The notes below the pieces were generated by a model, which had not been told where the DNA came from, searched no databases, and saw only the letters and a program-made list of their open reading frames with translations. A program made the position numbers and the translations under genes. Below, one piece after another: positions 53,140-60,575 of a stretch of DNA of 64,000 nt. The stretch is from positions 4,663,501-4,727,500 of the forward strand of contig NZ_JAUSYN010000002.1 in assembly GCF_030816915.1 (NCBI RefSeq), read 5' to 3'. This DNA is from Streptomyces sp. B3I8. GTDB lineage: Bacteria > Actinomycetota > Actinomycetes > Streptomycetales > Streptomycetaceae. Every line of letters begins with the position of its first letter. The stretch's first letter is position 1.

Positions 53140-53925
53140 CTAAATGCCCTGCCAGGCGGGCTTGTTGGCGAACGTATGGCGGAAGTAGTCCGCCAACTTC
53201 AGCTTCGAGGCCGCCGCCTCGTCCACCACCACCGTCGCATGCGCGTGGAGCTGCAACGCCGACGCCGGACACACCGCCGCCACCGGCCCCTCCACCGTCG
53301 CCGCCACCGCGTCCGCCTTCCCCTCGCCCGTGGCGAGCAGCACCAGATGCCGCGCCTCCAGGATCGTCCCGATCCCCTGCGTGATCACGTGGTGCGGCAC
53401 CTGCGCGATGTCCCCGTCGAAGAACCGCGCGTTGTCCACCCGCGTCTGCTCCGTCAACGTCTTGATCCGCGTCCGCGACGCCAGCGACGAGCAGGGCTCG
53501 TTGAACCCGATGTGCCCGTCCGTCCCGATCCCCAGCAGTTGCAGATCCACCCCGCCGGCCCCCGCCAGCGCCGCGTCGTACGCCTCGCACGCCGCCTGCA
53601 CGTCCTCGGCGGTCCCGTCGGGCCCCATGAAGGCGTCCATGCCGATGCCGAGCGGCTGGAGCACCTCGCGCGCGAGCACGGACCGGTACGACTCGGGGTG
53701 CTCGGCCGGCAGTCCGACGTACTCGTCGAGCTGGGCGATGCGCACGCGGGAGGTGTCCACCGTGCCGGCGCGCACCTTCGCGCCGAGGGCCTGGTAGACG
53801 GGCAGGGGGGTCGAGCCGGTCGCCACGCCGAGCAGGGCGTCGGGCTTGTGCCCGACCAGCCGGGCGAGGGCGTTCGCGACGAGCTCGCCGCCCGCCGCGG
53901 CGTCGGGGACGATGACAACTTCCAC
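53140..53925 (-). CDS. nagB: Glucosamine-6-phosphate deaminase
   Basis: A 261-residue enzyme turning GlcN-6-P into fructose-6-P and ammonia. Family features are GVATGSTPLPVYQAL, the catalytic aspartate in LDEYVGLP, and GIGTDGHIGFNEP with the active-site histidine. A DasR operator lies 33 bp before the start codon. The ATG at 53925 follows GTGGAAG. The gene is convergent with dasABC-GH3 and so completes the chitobiose pathway: uptake, hydrolysis, then deamination. GlcN-6-P consumption also removes the DasR inducer, a feedback arrangement. Confidence 0.96.
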   Translation of the reverse strand: MEVVIVPDAAAGGELVANALARLVGHKPDALLGVATGSTPLPVYQALGAKVRAGTVDTSRVRIAQLDEYVGLPAEHPESYRSVLAREVLQPLGIGMDAFMGPDGTAEDVQAACEAYDAALAGAGGVDLQLLGIGTDGHIGFNEPCSSLASRTRIKTLTEQTRVDNARFFDGDIAQVPHHVITQGIGTILEARHLVLLATGEGKADAVAATVEGPVAAVCPASALQLHAHATVVVDEAAASKLKLADYFRHTFANKPAWQGI

Positions 53926-53957
53926 GCTGGCCTGCCGATCTGCCGAGAGGATCGCTG

Positions 53958-53973
53958 TGTGGTTTAGACCAAT
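53958..53973. promoter_or_regulatory. DasR operator (dre) upstream of nagB
   Basis: Core TGGTTTAGACCA (53960-53971), 35 bp upstream of the nagB start, palindromic except for one centre base. Confidence 0.9.
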
Positions 53974-54124
53974 CTAGCAGAGCGGCCCCCGCCGGGGCAG
54001 GGCTCGCGCGGACCCCGGGCGGACCTCGCGTGCACCCGACGCGGCGCGCGGGGAAAGGACAGAAGAAACATCCCTCCACGCATGGACACGCGCGCGTGCG
54101 GCCACCACAATGAACGTGGCCAGA

Positions 54125-54140
54125 CGTGGTCTAGTCCACG
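54125..54140. promoter_or_regulatory. Second DasR-type operator between nagB and pdtaS
   Basis: Core TGGTCTAGTCCA (54127-54138), identical to the operator near dasR. It is 202 bp upstream of nagB and 254 bp upstream of the kinase gene. The rest of this 468-bp gap holds no recognisable gene. Confidence 0.8.
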
Positions 54141-54393
54141 CTCCCGCCCTTTTCGGGCGGACGCGCGGAGGGACCGTGAACCGGCCGGCGTGCTTCCGTC
54201 CTCCCCGCACAGGAGGGCGGACCGAGGGACCGGCGCTCTCTGCCCTGACTGCTCCGGCTCCTCACCTTCGGCCGAACGGGACCGCACACCCACGGCCGAT
54301 GCTGCTCCGGGCTGCGGTGCCGGGAGGGTCGAGGGTCCCTCCCAGGCGCCGCGGCCCGCGGGTGTTCTCCGGCCCCGCGGGTACGCTCGCACC

Positions 54394-55869
54394 GTGCCCT
54401 CCATGAACGAACTCGTACGCCAGCACACGGCCCTCGGCGACTCCGACCTCGAGTGGCTCCATCTGCTGGTCTCGGAGTGGCAGCTGCTCTCCGACCTGTC
54501 CTTCGCCGACCTCGTCCTGTGGGTCCCCACCAGCGACGGCACCCGGTACGTCTCGGTCGCCCAGATGCGCCCCAACACCGGCCCCACCTCGTACCAGGAC
54601 GACATGGTCGGCCACCTCGTCCCGCGCGGCCGCCGCCCGCTGCTCGACGCCGCCCTGGACGAGGGCCGCATCGTCCGCGAGGGCGACCCCGAGTGGCGCG
54701 AGGAGGTCCCGGTCCGCGTCGAGTCCATCCCCGTACGGCGCGAGGGACGCGTCCTCGGCGTCATCGCCCGCAACACCAACCTGCTCACCGTGCGGACCCC
54801 CAGCCGCCTGGAGCTGACCTACCTGCAGAGTGCTTCCGACCTCGCGCAGATGATCGCGGCCGGCTCCTTCCCCTTTCCCGACCAGCAGGTCGACATGGAC
54901 GCCGCCCCGCGCGTCGGCGACGGCCTGGTCCGGCTGGACGCGGACGGCATCGTCCAGTACGCCTCGCCCAACGCCCTGTCGGCCTTCCACCGCATGGGCC
55001 TCGCCTCCGACCTCGTCGGCCACCACCTGGGCCGCACCACCGCCGAACTCGCCCCCAGTCGCGGCCCGGTGGACGAGGCGCTCGCCAAGGTGGCCAGCGG
55101 CTGGGCGCCGCGCGAGTTCGAGATCGAGGCGCGGGACGGGGTGATCCAGTTCCGCGCCATCCCGCTCAAGCCCAAGGGCACGCGCATCGGTTCACTGGTC
55201 CTGCTCCGGGACGTCACGGAACTGCGCCGCCGCGAGCGCGAGTTGATCACCAAGGACGCCACCATCCGGGAGATCCACCACCGGGTGAAGAACAACCTCC
55301 AGACGGTCGCCGCGCTGCTGCGCCTCCAGGCCCGCCGCATCGAGTCCGAGCGGGGCCGGGAGGCGTTGGAGGAGGCCGTCCGCCGGGTCGGCTCGATCGC
55401 CATCGTCCATGAGACGCTGTCTCAGAACCTGGACGAGCGGGTGGAGTTCGACGAGATCGCCGACCGGGTGCTCGCCATGGTCGCCGAGATCTCCCCGGGC
55501 AAGGTCACCGGCCGGCGCACCGGGCACTTCGGCATCCTGGACGCGGAGGTCGCCACCCCGCTCTCCATGGTCCTCACCGAAATCCTGCAGAACGCGCTGG
55601 AGCACGGCTTCGTCCAGGGCGATACCGGCACGGTCGAGGTCTCGGCCATCCGGGCCGGCACGTCGAAGGAGGCCCGCCTCCTGGTCACCGTGCAGGACGA
55701 CGGGGTGGGCCTGCCCGAGGGATTCGACCCGCACCGCTCGGGCAACCTCGGCCTGCAGATCGTACGGACCCTGGTGGAGGGGGAGTTGGGCGGCACCTTC
55801 GACATGGTCCCGGCGTCCGCCCGCGGCACCCGCGTCATCCTGGACGTTCCGGTGCGGGCACAGAAGTAG
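54394..55869 (+). CDS. pdtaS: PdtaS-type sensor histidine kinase
   Basis: A 491-residue soluble sensor kinase. An N-terminal GAF-like domain (about 1-150: LLSDLSFADLVLWVP) precedes a PAS domain (about 175-280), then an HWE/HisKA_2 module with REIHHRVKNNLQT, its phospho-acceptor near His295, and a GHKL ATPase with NALEHGF and DDGVGLPEG. In mycobacteria PdtaS phosphorylates the RNA-binding antiterminator PdtaR; no such response regulator is next door here. There are no transmembrane helices. The GTG at 54394 is 6 nt past TACGCT with no ribosome-binding site, suggesting a leaderless message. An ATG three codons later is an alternative. Confidence 0.9.
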   Translation: MPSMNELVRQHTALGDSDLEWLHLLVSEWQLLSDLSFADLVLWVPTSDGTRYVSVAQMRPNTGPTSYQDDMVGHLVPRGRRPLLDAALDEGRIVREGDPEWREEVPVRVESIPVRREGRVLGVIARNTNLLTVRTPSRLELTYLQSASDLAQMIAAGSFPFPDQQVDMDAAPRVGDGLVRLDADGIVQYASPNALSAFHRMGLASDLVGHHLGRTTAELAPSRGPVDEALAKVASGWAPREFEIEARDGVIQFRAIPLKPKGTRIGSLVLLRDVTELRRRERELITKDATIREIHHRVKNNLQTVAALLRLQARRIESERGREALEEAVRRVGSIAIVHETLSQNLDERVEFDEIADRVLAMVAEISPGKVTGRRTGHFGILDAEVATPLSMVLTEILQNALEHGFVQGDTGTVEVSAIRAGTSKEARLLVTVQDDGVGLPEGFDPHRSGNLGLQIVRTLVEGELGGTFDMVPASARGTRVILDVPVRAQK

Positions 55870-55975
55870 CCCGACGGGGCGGGCGGGCGGCGAGGCCGGG
55901 GCGTCCGCCCGCCTTCCGCACCGCCGCGCACTTCAGCGAACCGGACCCCCGCACCGCATTTCCGCACCGAACGCA

Positions 55976-56007
55976 TCGAGCCCCGGACCAGAAGGTCCGG
56001 GGCTCGA
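55976..56007. terminator. Terminator between pdtaS and wblE
   Basis: Perfect 14-bp stem, 55976-55989 with 55994-56007, AGAA loop, between convergent genes. Confidence 0.88.
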
Positions 56008-56118
56008 ACTGCTGCTTGCTTCAAGCGCATCGGGGGTACTGCGCGCTGCGGCTCGGGGGCGGGAGATGCGTGCTCGCTGCACGCGCCGCCGGGCTCGGGC
56101 TCGTACGGGGTGGGTGTG

Positions 56119-56376
56119 TCAGGCGGAAGCCTGACGGGCCCGGTTGCGGGCGGCGCGGCGCTTCATGGCACGGCGCTCGTCCTCGCTGAGACCACCCCAG
56201 ACGCCGGAGTCCTGGCCGGACTCGAGCGCCCACTGCAGACACTGATCCATCACGGGGCAGCGCCGGCAAACGGCCTTGGCTTCCTCGATCTGCAGCAGCG
56301 CAGGACCGGTGTTGCCGATGGGGAAGAACAGCTCGGGGTCTTCCTCGCGGCAAACGGCGTTGTGACGCCAGTCCAT
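56119..56376 (-). CDS. wblE: WhiB-family regulator WblE (WhiB1-like)
   Basis: An 85-residue iron-sulfur protein. Cluster cysteines are C9, C37, C40 and C46, and the turn is GVWGG (58-62), followed by a basic tail (KRRAARNRARQ). WhiB1, its mycobacterial counterpart, is an essential NO-sensitive regulator that binds the housekeeping sigma factor. The ATG at 56376 follows AGGAGAGG. Between it and the probable -10 at 56561 lies an untranslated leader of about 180 nt, which is long for so small a gene. Confidence 0.95.
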   Translation of the reverse strand: MDWRHNAVCREEDPELFFPIGNTGPALLQIEEAKAVCRRCPVMDQCLQWALESGQDSGVWGGLSEDERRAMKRRAARNRARQASA

Positions 56377-56560
56377 GGCTGCTACCTCTCCTTGGTATTA
56401 CGTGCTGTTGCTTGTGAATGTGAACGCTTTCACGAATCCCCCGACAAGTGAAGGGCCGACCGTCAGCCACACTGCGGCGGTCCAGGTTTTGAGGAGGGAT
56501 TCGGGCTCTTAGGGGGGCCGGTGTTGCGTGCCGTCCCGAGCGCCACGTAGAGACTCGCAA

Positions 56561-56600
56561 ACCTAAGCGGCGGATACAACCCCTTCCGGAAAGTTTTTTT
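56561..56600 (-). promoter_or_regulatory. Candidate wblE promoter with AT tract
   Basis: Minus-strand TAGGTT (56561-56566) is a good -10; the -35 is poorly conserved (CGGAAG or CCGGAA). An eight-A run (minus strand) sits about 12 bp upstream of that -35. The remainder of the 316-bp gap has no gene I support. Confidence 0.45.
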
Positions 56601-56692
56601 TGATTCCTTGGTGTCGACTAGGTCACAGCCGTACTTCCAAGGGGTGGACCCTGGCCTAAACGTTCGAGTGAAAGGACTTTGGCCCCTTCTGC

Positions 56693-57661
56693 TCACACAA
56701 TCACACGCAGTGCACGGCGTACGCCTGTGAACGCCACGTCGGTACGCAGTCCGAGGTGGTCACCGTCCATCTGAAGGGGGAGCGGCACCTTCGAATGCAA
56801 GGTGAAGTCCGTCAGGTCGTGCAGTGCGACCGCGTGCTTGCCGCGGGGTCCGCGCTCGGGGGACGAAGTGAGCAACTGGGTCGCATACCGGGCAACCGAG
56901 GCCGTGGACATGCGGTTGAGGCCGAGGATGTCGAGCCCGGTATCGAACGAGGCCTTAGGTGACGCGTACACCGGGCGATTGCCGAGAAACGTCCATGGCG
57001 ACGTGTTGCAGATGATCGACAGCACCAGATCCGTGACCGGCTCCTCGCCGGGCCGCTCCAGGGTGATCGCTCCGTGCCTGCGGTGGGGTTCGTCCAAAAA
57101 CTGACGTATGACCTGGCGCAGATACAGCGCATGGGTCGAGCGCCTGCCCCGCTCGCGCTGTTGTTCGACCCGGCCGACCACCCCCGCGTCGAAGCCGAGC
57201 CCGGCGCAGAACGTGAACCAGCGGGAGGGCACCGCCTCGTCCTGGGTACCGGGAACTCCCGCGGCGAGTCCCAGACCGACCGTGCGTTCGCTGCCCTCGC
57301 GCAGCGCGTCCAGCAGGGCGCCGGTGGCCTCCACGGCGTCGTTGGGCAGGCCGAGGGCGCGGGCGAAGACATTGGTGGAGCCGCCCGGGACCACGGCGAG
57401 ACCGGGCAGCCGGTCGGGGTCGGGACCGCGGTGGAGCAGGCCGTTGACGACCTCGTTGACCGTGCCGTCGCCGCCGAGGGCGACGATCAGGTCTATGTCC
57501 TCGCTGTCCGCGGCCTGCCGGCCGAGGTCCCGTGCGTGGCCGCGGTACTCGGTCATGACCGCCTCGAGCTTCATCTCGCTCGCCAGTGCGTGGATCAGGA
57601 CGTCACGCGTACGTGCGCTTGTGGTGGTTGCCGCCGGATTGACCACGAGAAGTGCACGCAT
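56693..57661 (-). CDS. Diacylglycerol kinase-family lipid kinase
   Basis: A 322-residue protein of the DAGK catalytic family. The nucleotide motif GGDGTVNEV (about residues 62-70) and VVPGGSTNVFARALGLP follow the N-terminal VNPAA. The C-terminal beta domain includes TPWTFLGNRPVY-like PVYASP and MDGDHLG. In actinobacteria such proteins phosphorylate diacylglycerol or other lipids such as sphingosine-like substrates; the substrate is not predictable. The ATG at 57661 lies 11 nt after TAGGTA and has no clear ribosome-binding site. Confidence 0.9.
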   Translation of the reverse strand: MRALLVVNPAATTTSARTRDVLIHALASEMKLEAVMTEYRGHARDLGRQAADSEDIDLIVALGGDGTVNEVVNGLLHRGPDPDRLPGLAVVPGGSTNVFARALGLPNDAVEATGALLDALREGSERTVGLGLAAGVPGTQDEAVPSRWFTFCAGLGFDAGVVGRVEQQRERGRRSTHALYLRQVIRQFLDEPHRRHGAITLERPGEEPVTDLVLSIICNTSPWTFLGNRPVYASPKASFDTGLDILGLNRMSTASVARYATQLLTSSPERGPRGKHAVALHDLTDFTLHSKVPLPLQMDGDHLGLRTDVAFTGVRRALRVIV

Positions 57662-57886
57662 GCGATGCAGGTTACCTACCGAGTGGTACTCGGGCCCAGC
57701 CCGAGGGTCGGGGGCGGGGTCGGAGAACCGGCCGGGGACGGGCTCGCGCCGGATCGCTTCCGGGCCGCGCACGGCCCGTGCGCGGCCCGCACCACCCGCG
57801 CACGGCCCGAACGCGGCCCGCACGCCACCCGCGCACGGCTCGAACGCGGCCCGAACAGGCCGTCCGGTCAGGGCTACCCTTCAAGG

Positions 57887-58357
57887 GTGAGCGCTGAGCA
57901 GAAATCCGCCCCGGACACCGACCCCGCCGCCGGGGGAACAGACGGGCCCGTCGGACCGCGCCCCGCCCGGCTGGCCGCCGCCGCGGCGCTGTGCGCGCTG
58001 GAGGGGTGCGCCCTGGCCGCCGGCGGGGTGTGGATGCTCGTGGTGGGGGCGACCGGCGACTCCGGCGACCGGCAGACGGGGGTCACCGGCGGCATCACGC
58101 TGATCGTCCTCGCACTGCTGCCGCTGCTGGCGGCACGCGGACTGCTGATGCGGCGCGGCTGGAGCCGGGGCCCGGCCGTGATCACGCAGATCATGGCGCT
58201 GCCGGTGGCCTACAGCCTGCTCCAGGCCGACAGCCTGGCGATCCCCGCGGGCATCGTCCTCGCGGTGGTGGCGATCGCGGCACTGGTCCTGCTGGTCAAC
58301 CCCGCGACGACGAAGGCGCTGGGCATCAAGGGCCCGGGCCGCGCCGAACCGAAGTAG
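57887..58357 (+). CDS. Small integral membrane protein, unknown function
   Basis: A 156-residue protein with four predicted transmembrane helices (ARLAAAAALCALEGCALAAG, GGITLIVLALLPLLAARGLLM, VITQIMALPVAYSLLQ and IVLAVVAIAALVLLV). The first 28 residues are polar and the tail is basic. It resembles widespread actinobacterial proteins of unknown role. The GTG at 57887 is 6 nt from TACCCT and lacks a ribosome-binding site, suggesting a leaderless transcript. Imperfect 30-33 bp repeats of CGCACGGC/GAACGCGGCCCG fill 57740-57860 upstream. Confidence 0.82.
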   Translation: MSAEQKSAPDTDPAAGGTDGPVGPRPARLAAAAALCALEGCALAAGGVWMLVVGATGDSGDRQTGVTGGITLIVLALLPLLAARGLLMRRGWSRGPAVITQIMALPVAYSLLQADSLAIPAGIVLAVVAIAALVLLVNPATTKALGIKGPGRAEPK

Positions 58358-58423
58358 GCGGACGTTTCCGTGCGCCCCTCGACGGGGCGCACCGATCCCT
58401 TCCCCTTCATCCCCCTGTCCTCT

Positions 58424-59551
58424 TTACTCCTCCACCAGCAGCTTCTCCCGGAGCTGGGCCAGGGTGCGGGCCAGCAGCCGGGAGACGTGCATCTGGGAGA
58501 TGCCCACCTCCTGGGCGATCTGCGACTGCGTCATGTTGGCGAAGAACCGCAGCAACAGGATCCGCTTCTCGCGCGGCGGGAGGTCCTCGAGGAGCGGTTT
58601 GAGCGACTCCCGGTACTCGACGCCCTCCAGCGCCTCGTCCTCCGCGCCGAGCGTGTCGGCGACCGCCGGGGACTCGTCGTCGGTGTCGGGGACATCCAGC
58701 GACAGCGTGGAGTACGCGTTGGCGGACTCCAGGCCCTCCAGCACCTCCTCCTCGGAGATGGCCAGCTTCTCGGCCAGCTCGTGCACCGTGGGGGAGCGGC
58801 CGTGCAGCTGGGAGAGTTCCGCCGTGGCCGTGGTGAGCGCCAGGCGCAGTTCCTGCAGCCGGCGCGGCACGCGCACCGCCCAGCCCTTGTCGCGGAAGTG
58901 CCGCTTGATCTCGCCGACCACCGTGGGCGTGGCGTATGTGGAGAACTCCACGCCCCGGTCGGGATCGAACCGGTCGACCGACTTGATCAGCCCGATGGTG
59001 GCGACCTGCGTGAGGTCGTCCAGCGGCTCGCCGCGGTTGCGGAATCGGCGGGCGAGGTGCTCCACGAGCGGCAGATGCATGCGGACCAGCCGGTTGCGCA
59101 GCTCCGCGTACTCCGGGCTGCCCGCCGCCAGACCACGCAGCTCGACGAACATCGCCCGCGCGCCGCTGCGGTCCGTGGGGTCGTGCCGCGCCGGCTGCCC
59201 GTGGGGGGCGTGCTCCGTGTGCTGCGGTGTCTCGCGCACACCCTGCTCGGCGTTCCGCTCGTGCTCGCTCATCGTCTGGCCCGTCACCCTTCCCCGAGCT
59301 CCCGGTCCCGATGGAACAGGGAAGACCCCGACCGAGGCTTGGGCGGGCGCGCCGCGCATGACATCCTCCTGCCCCCGCTGGCCGCCGGCCGGAAGACCGG
59401 CCGAGGGCGACTCGTCCTCCGGGTGCGGCCGGGCCTGCTCGGGGATGCCGTCGATGCCCTCCGCCGTCCGCGACGGCCCGCCGTCACCGACAGCGGGCGG
59501 TTTCCGTGTGCCGCGCTCTTCGTCCCGCACCGGTCCGTCCTCGTTCGTCAC
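58424..59551 (-). CDS. sigH: Stress sigma factor SigH (SigB/F/G family), with N-terminal extension
   Basis: An alternative sigma factor of the SigB/SigF group. Core residues include VEHLARRFRNRGEPLDDLTQVATIGLIKSVDRFDP (regions 2.1-2.4) and SQIAQEVGISQMHVSRLLARTL (region 4). A GTG at 59551 overlaps the anti-sigma stop as GTGA and gives 375 residues, of which the first 93 are a polar Pro/Gly-rich extension. An ATG at 59272 would give 282 residues. In S. coelicolor sigH, as I recall, several products of different size arise from alternative starts and processing, so both forms may be real. It is coupled to its anti-sigma gene upstream. Confidence 0.9.
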   Translation of the reverse strand: MTNEDGPVRDEERGTRKPPAVGDGGPSRTAEGIDGIPEQARPHPEDESPSAGLPAGGQRGQEDVMRGAPAQASVGVFPVPSGPGARGRVTGQTMSEHERNAEQGVRETPQHTEHAPHGQPARHDPTDRSGARAMFVELRGLAAGSPEYAELRNRLVRMHLPLVEHLARRFRNRGEPLDDLTQVATIGLIKSVDRFDPDRGVEFSTYATPTVVGEIKRHFRDKGWAVRVPRRLQELRLALTTATAELSQLHGRSPTVHELAEKLAISEEEVLEGLESANAYSTLSLDVPDTDDESPAVADTLGAEDEALEGVEYRESLKPLLEDLPPREKRILLLRFFANMTQSQIAQEVGISQMHVSRLLARTLAQLREKLLVEE

Positions 59552-59961
59552 GCCGGCCCGGGTCCCGCGCCGCGCTGTTTGTAGAGGCTGATCGACACGA
59601 CCTTGTCGTCCGAGACGGCCGAGGAGACCTTGCCCGCGAGCGCCGACAGCACGGTCCAGGCGAACGTGTCGCGCGACGGGGCGTGGCCGTCGGTGGTCGG
59701 GGCCGACACCGTGACCTCGAGAGAGTCGTCGACCAGGCGGAAGACGCAGCTGAGCACCGAGCCGGGCACGGCCTGCTGGAGCAGGATCGCGCAGGCCTCG
59801 TCGACTGCGATGCGCAGGTCCTCGATCTCGTCGAGGGTGAAGTCCAACCGGGCCGCGAGACCGGCGGTGGCCGTGCGCAGCACCGACAGGTAGGCCCCGG
59901 CAGCCGGCAGCCGGACTTCCACGAAGTCCTGGGTCGCGGGATCGCCTGCGATCTGGGACAC
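59548..59961 (-). CDS. ushX: Anti-sigma factor of SigH (RsbW-like GHKL protein)
   Basis: A 137-residue GHKL-type anti-sigma factor, a single ATP-binding domain. The N-box with Mg ligand is in DLRIAVDEACAILL, and the later glycine-rich ATP lid is degenerate (SAPTTDGHAPSRDTF). Also called PrsH/RshA in S. coelicolor. It should hold SigH inactive until an anti-anti-sigma partner releases it; no such partner gene is adjacent. The GTG at 59961 follows GGAGG by 5 nt; a longer frame back to 60117 exists but looks nonconserved. The 291-bp gap upstream, up to the UBP zinc-finger gene, has no gene and probably holds the sigH promoters. Confidence 0.9.
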   Translation of the reverse strand: MSQIAGDPATQDFVEVRLPAAGAYLSVLRTATAGLAARLDFTLDEIEDLRIAVDEACAILLQQAVPGSVLSCVFRLVDDSLEVTVSAPTTDGHAPSRDTFAWTVLSALAGKVSSAVSDDKVVSISLYKQRGAGPGPA

Positions 59962-60252
59962 CCTCACCTCCAAGGTGGTACAAGCATTCTGGGGGCCGAG
60001 GGTCGCCCCTCGGGTGGCGCACCACTGGTGCAGCGGTGACGCTACCGCGCTCGGCGTTCGTTGTCCCCGGGACCCCAGCCCCTTGCTGTCACTCATAGTA
60101 AACACGCGAACACGCACAGTGGCTAGGGGGTGGGCGGGCTCAATTGGGAAGAGCGCGCGCCGGATTGACGTACCCAGACGTCAGACCACCGAACCGTCCG
60201 GCTCAGGGTCGCACACCCGGCGTCCGGAGCGGACCGTTCGGACGAGCACCGC

Positions 60253-60513
60253 TCAGACGAGCACGTGATCGACGAAGCACCAGCGCCAGTCCTCCCCGGG
60301 TTCGAACGTCCGCATCACGGGGTGGCCGCTCTCCTTGTAGTGCGCGGTGGCGTGCCGGTTGGGGGAGGAGTCGCAACAGGCCACGTGGCCGCACCCCAGG
60401 CACATCCGCAACTGCACCGGGTGGGTGCCCTCCGCCAGACACTCCTGGCACGTCTCGTGCGACGGTGCGGGTTCGGGGTGCGGCAGCGCGTCGGTATGCG
60501 TGCACTGTTTCAT
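60253..60513 (-). CDS. UBP-type zinc-finger protein
   Basis: An 86-residue protein that is essentially one ZnF-UBP domain. Metal ligands appear in CTHTD, CQECLAEG, CLGCGHVACCDSS, HATAHY and SGHPV, followed by the conserved WRWCFVDH. In eukaryotes this fold binds the free Gly-Gly tail of ubiquitin; bacterial versions have no known ligand. The ATG at 60513 is used. It is divergent from the Na+/H+ antiporter gene, 62 bp away; as I recall, in other actinobacteria the two domains are neighbours or even fused. A joint role is therefore likely. Confidence 0.9.
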   Translation of the reverse strand: MKQCTHTDALPHPEPAPSHETCQECLAEGTHPVQLRMCLGCGHVACCDSSPNRHATAHYKESGHPVMRTFEPGEDWRWCFVDHVLV

Positions 60514-60575
60514 GATTGCCAGGTTACGACGGGCCCGCGGGGGACCGCGCGCAAAAAGAGGGCGGGCGCAGGACG

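Noticed and set aside
56463..56696. Minus-strand 77-codon ORF between the diacylglycerol-kinase-like gene and wblE
   Set aside because: It spans the candidate wblE promoter, has no clear ribosome-binding site or conserved look, and has an A-run in the middle.
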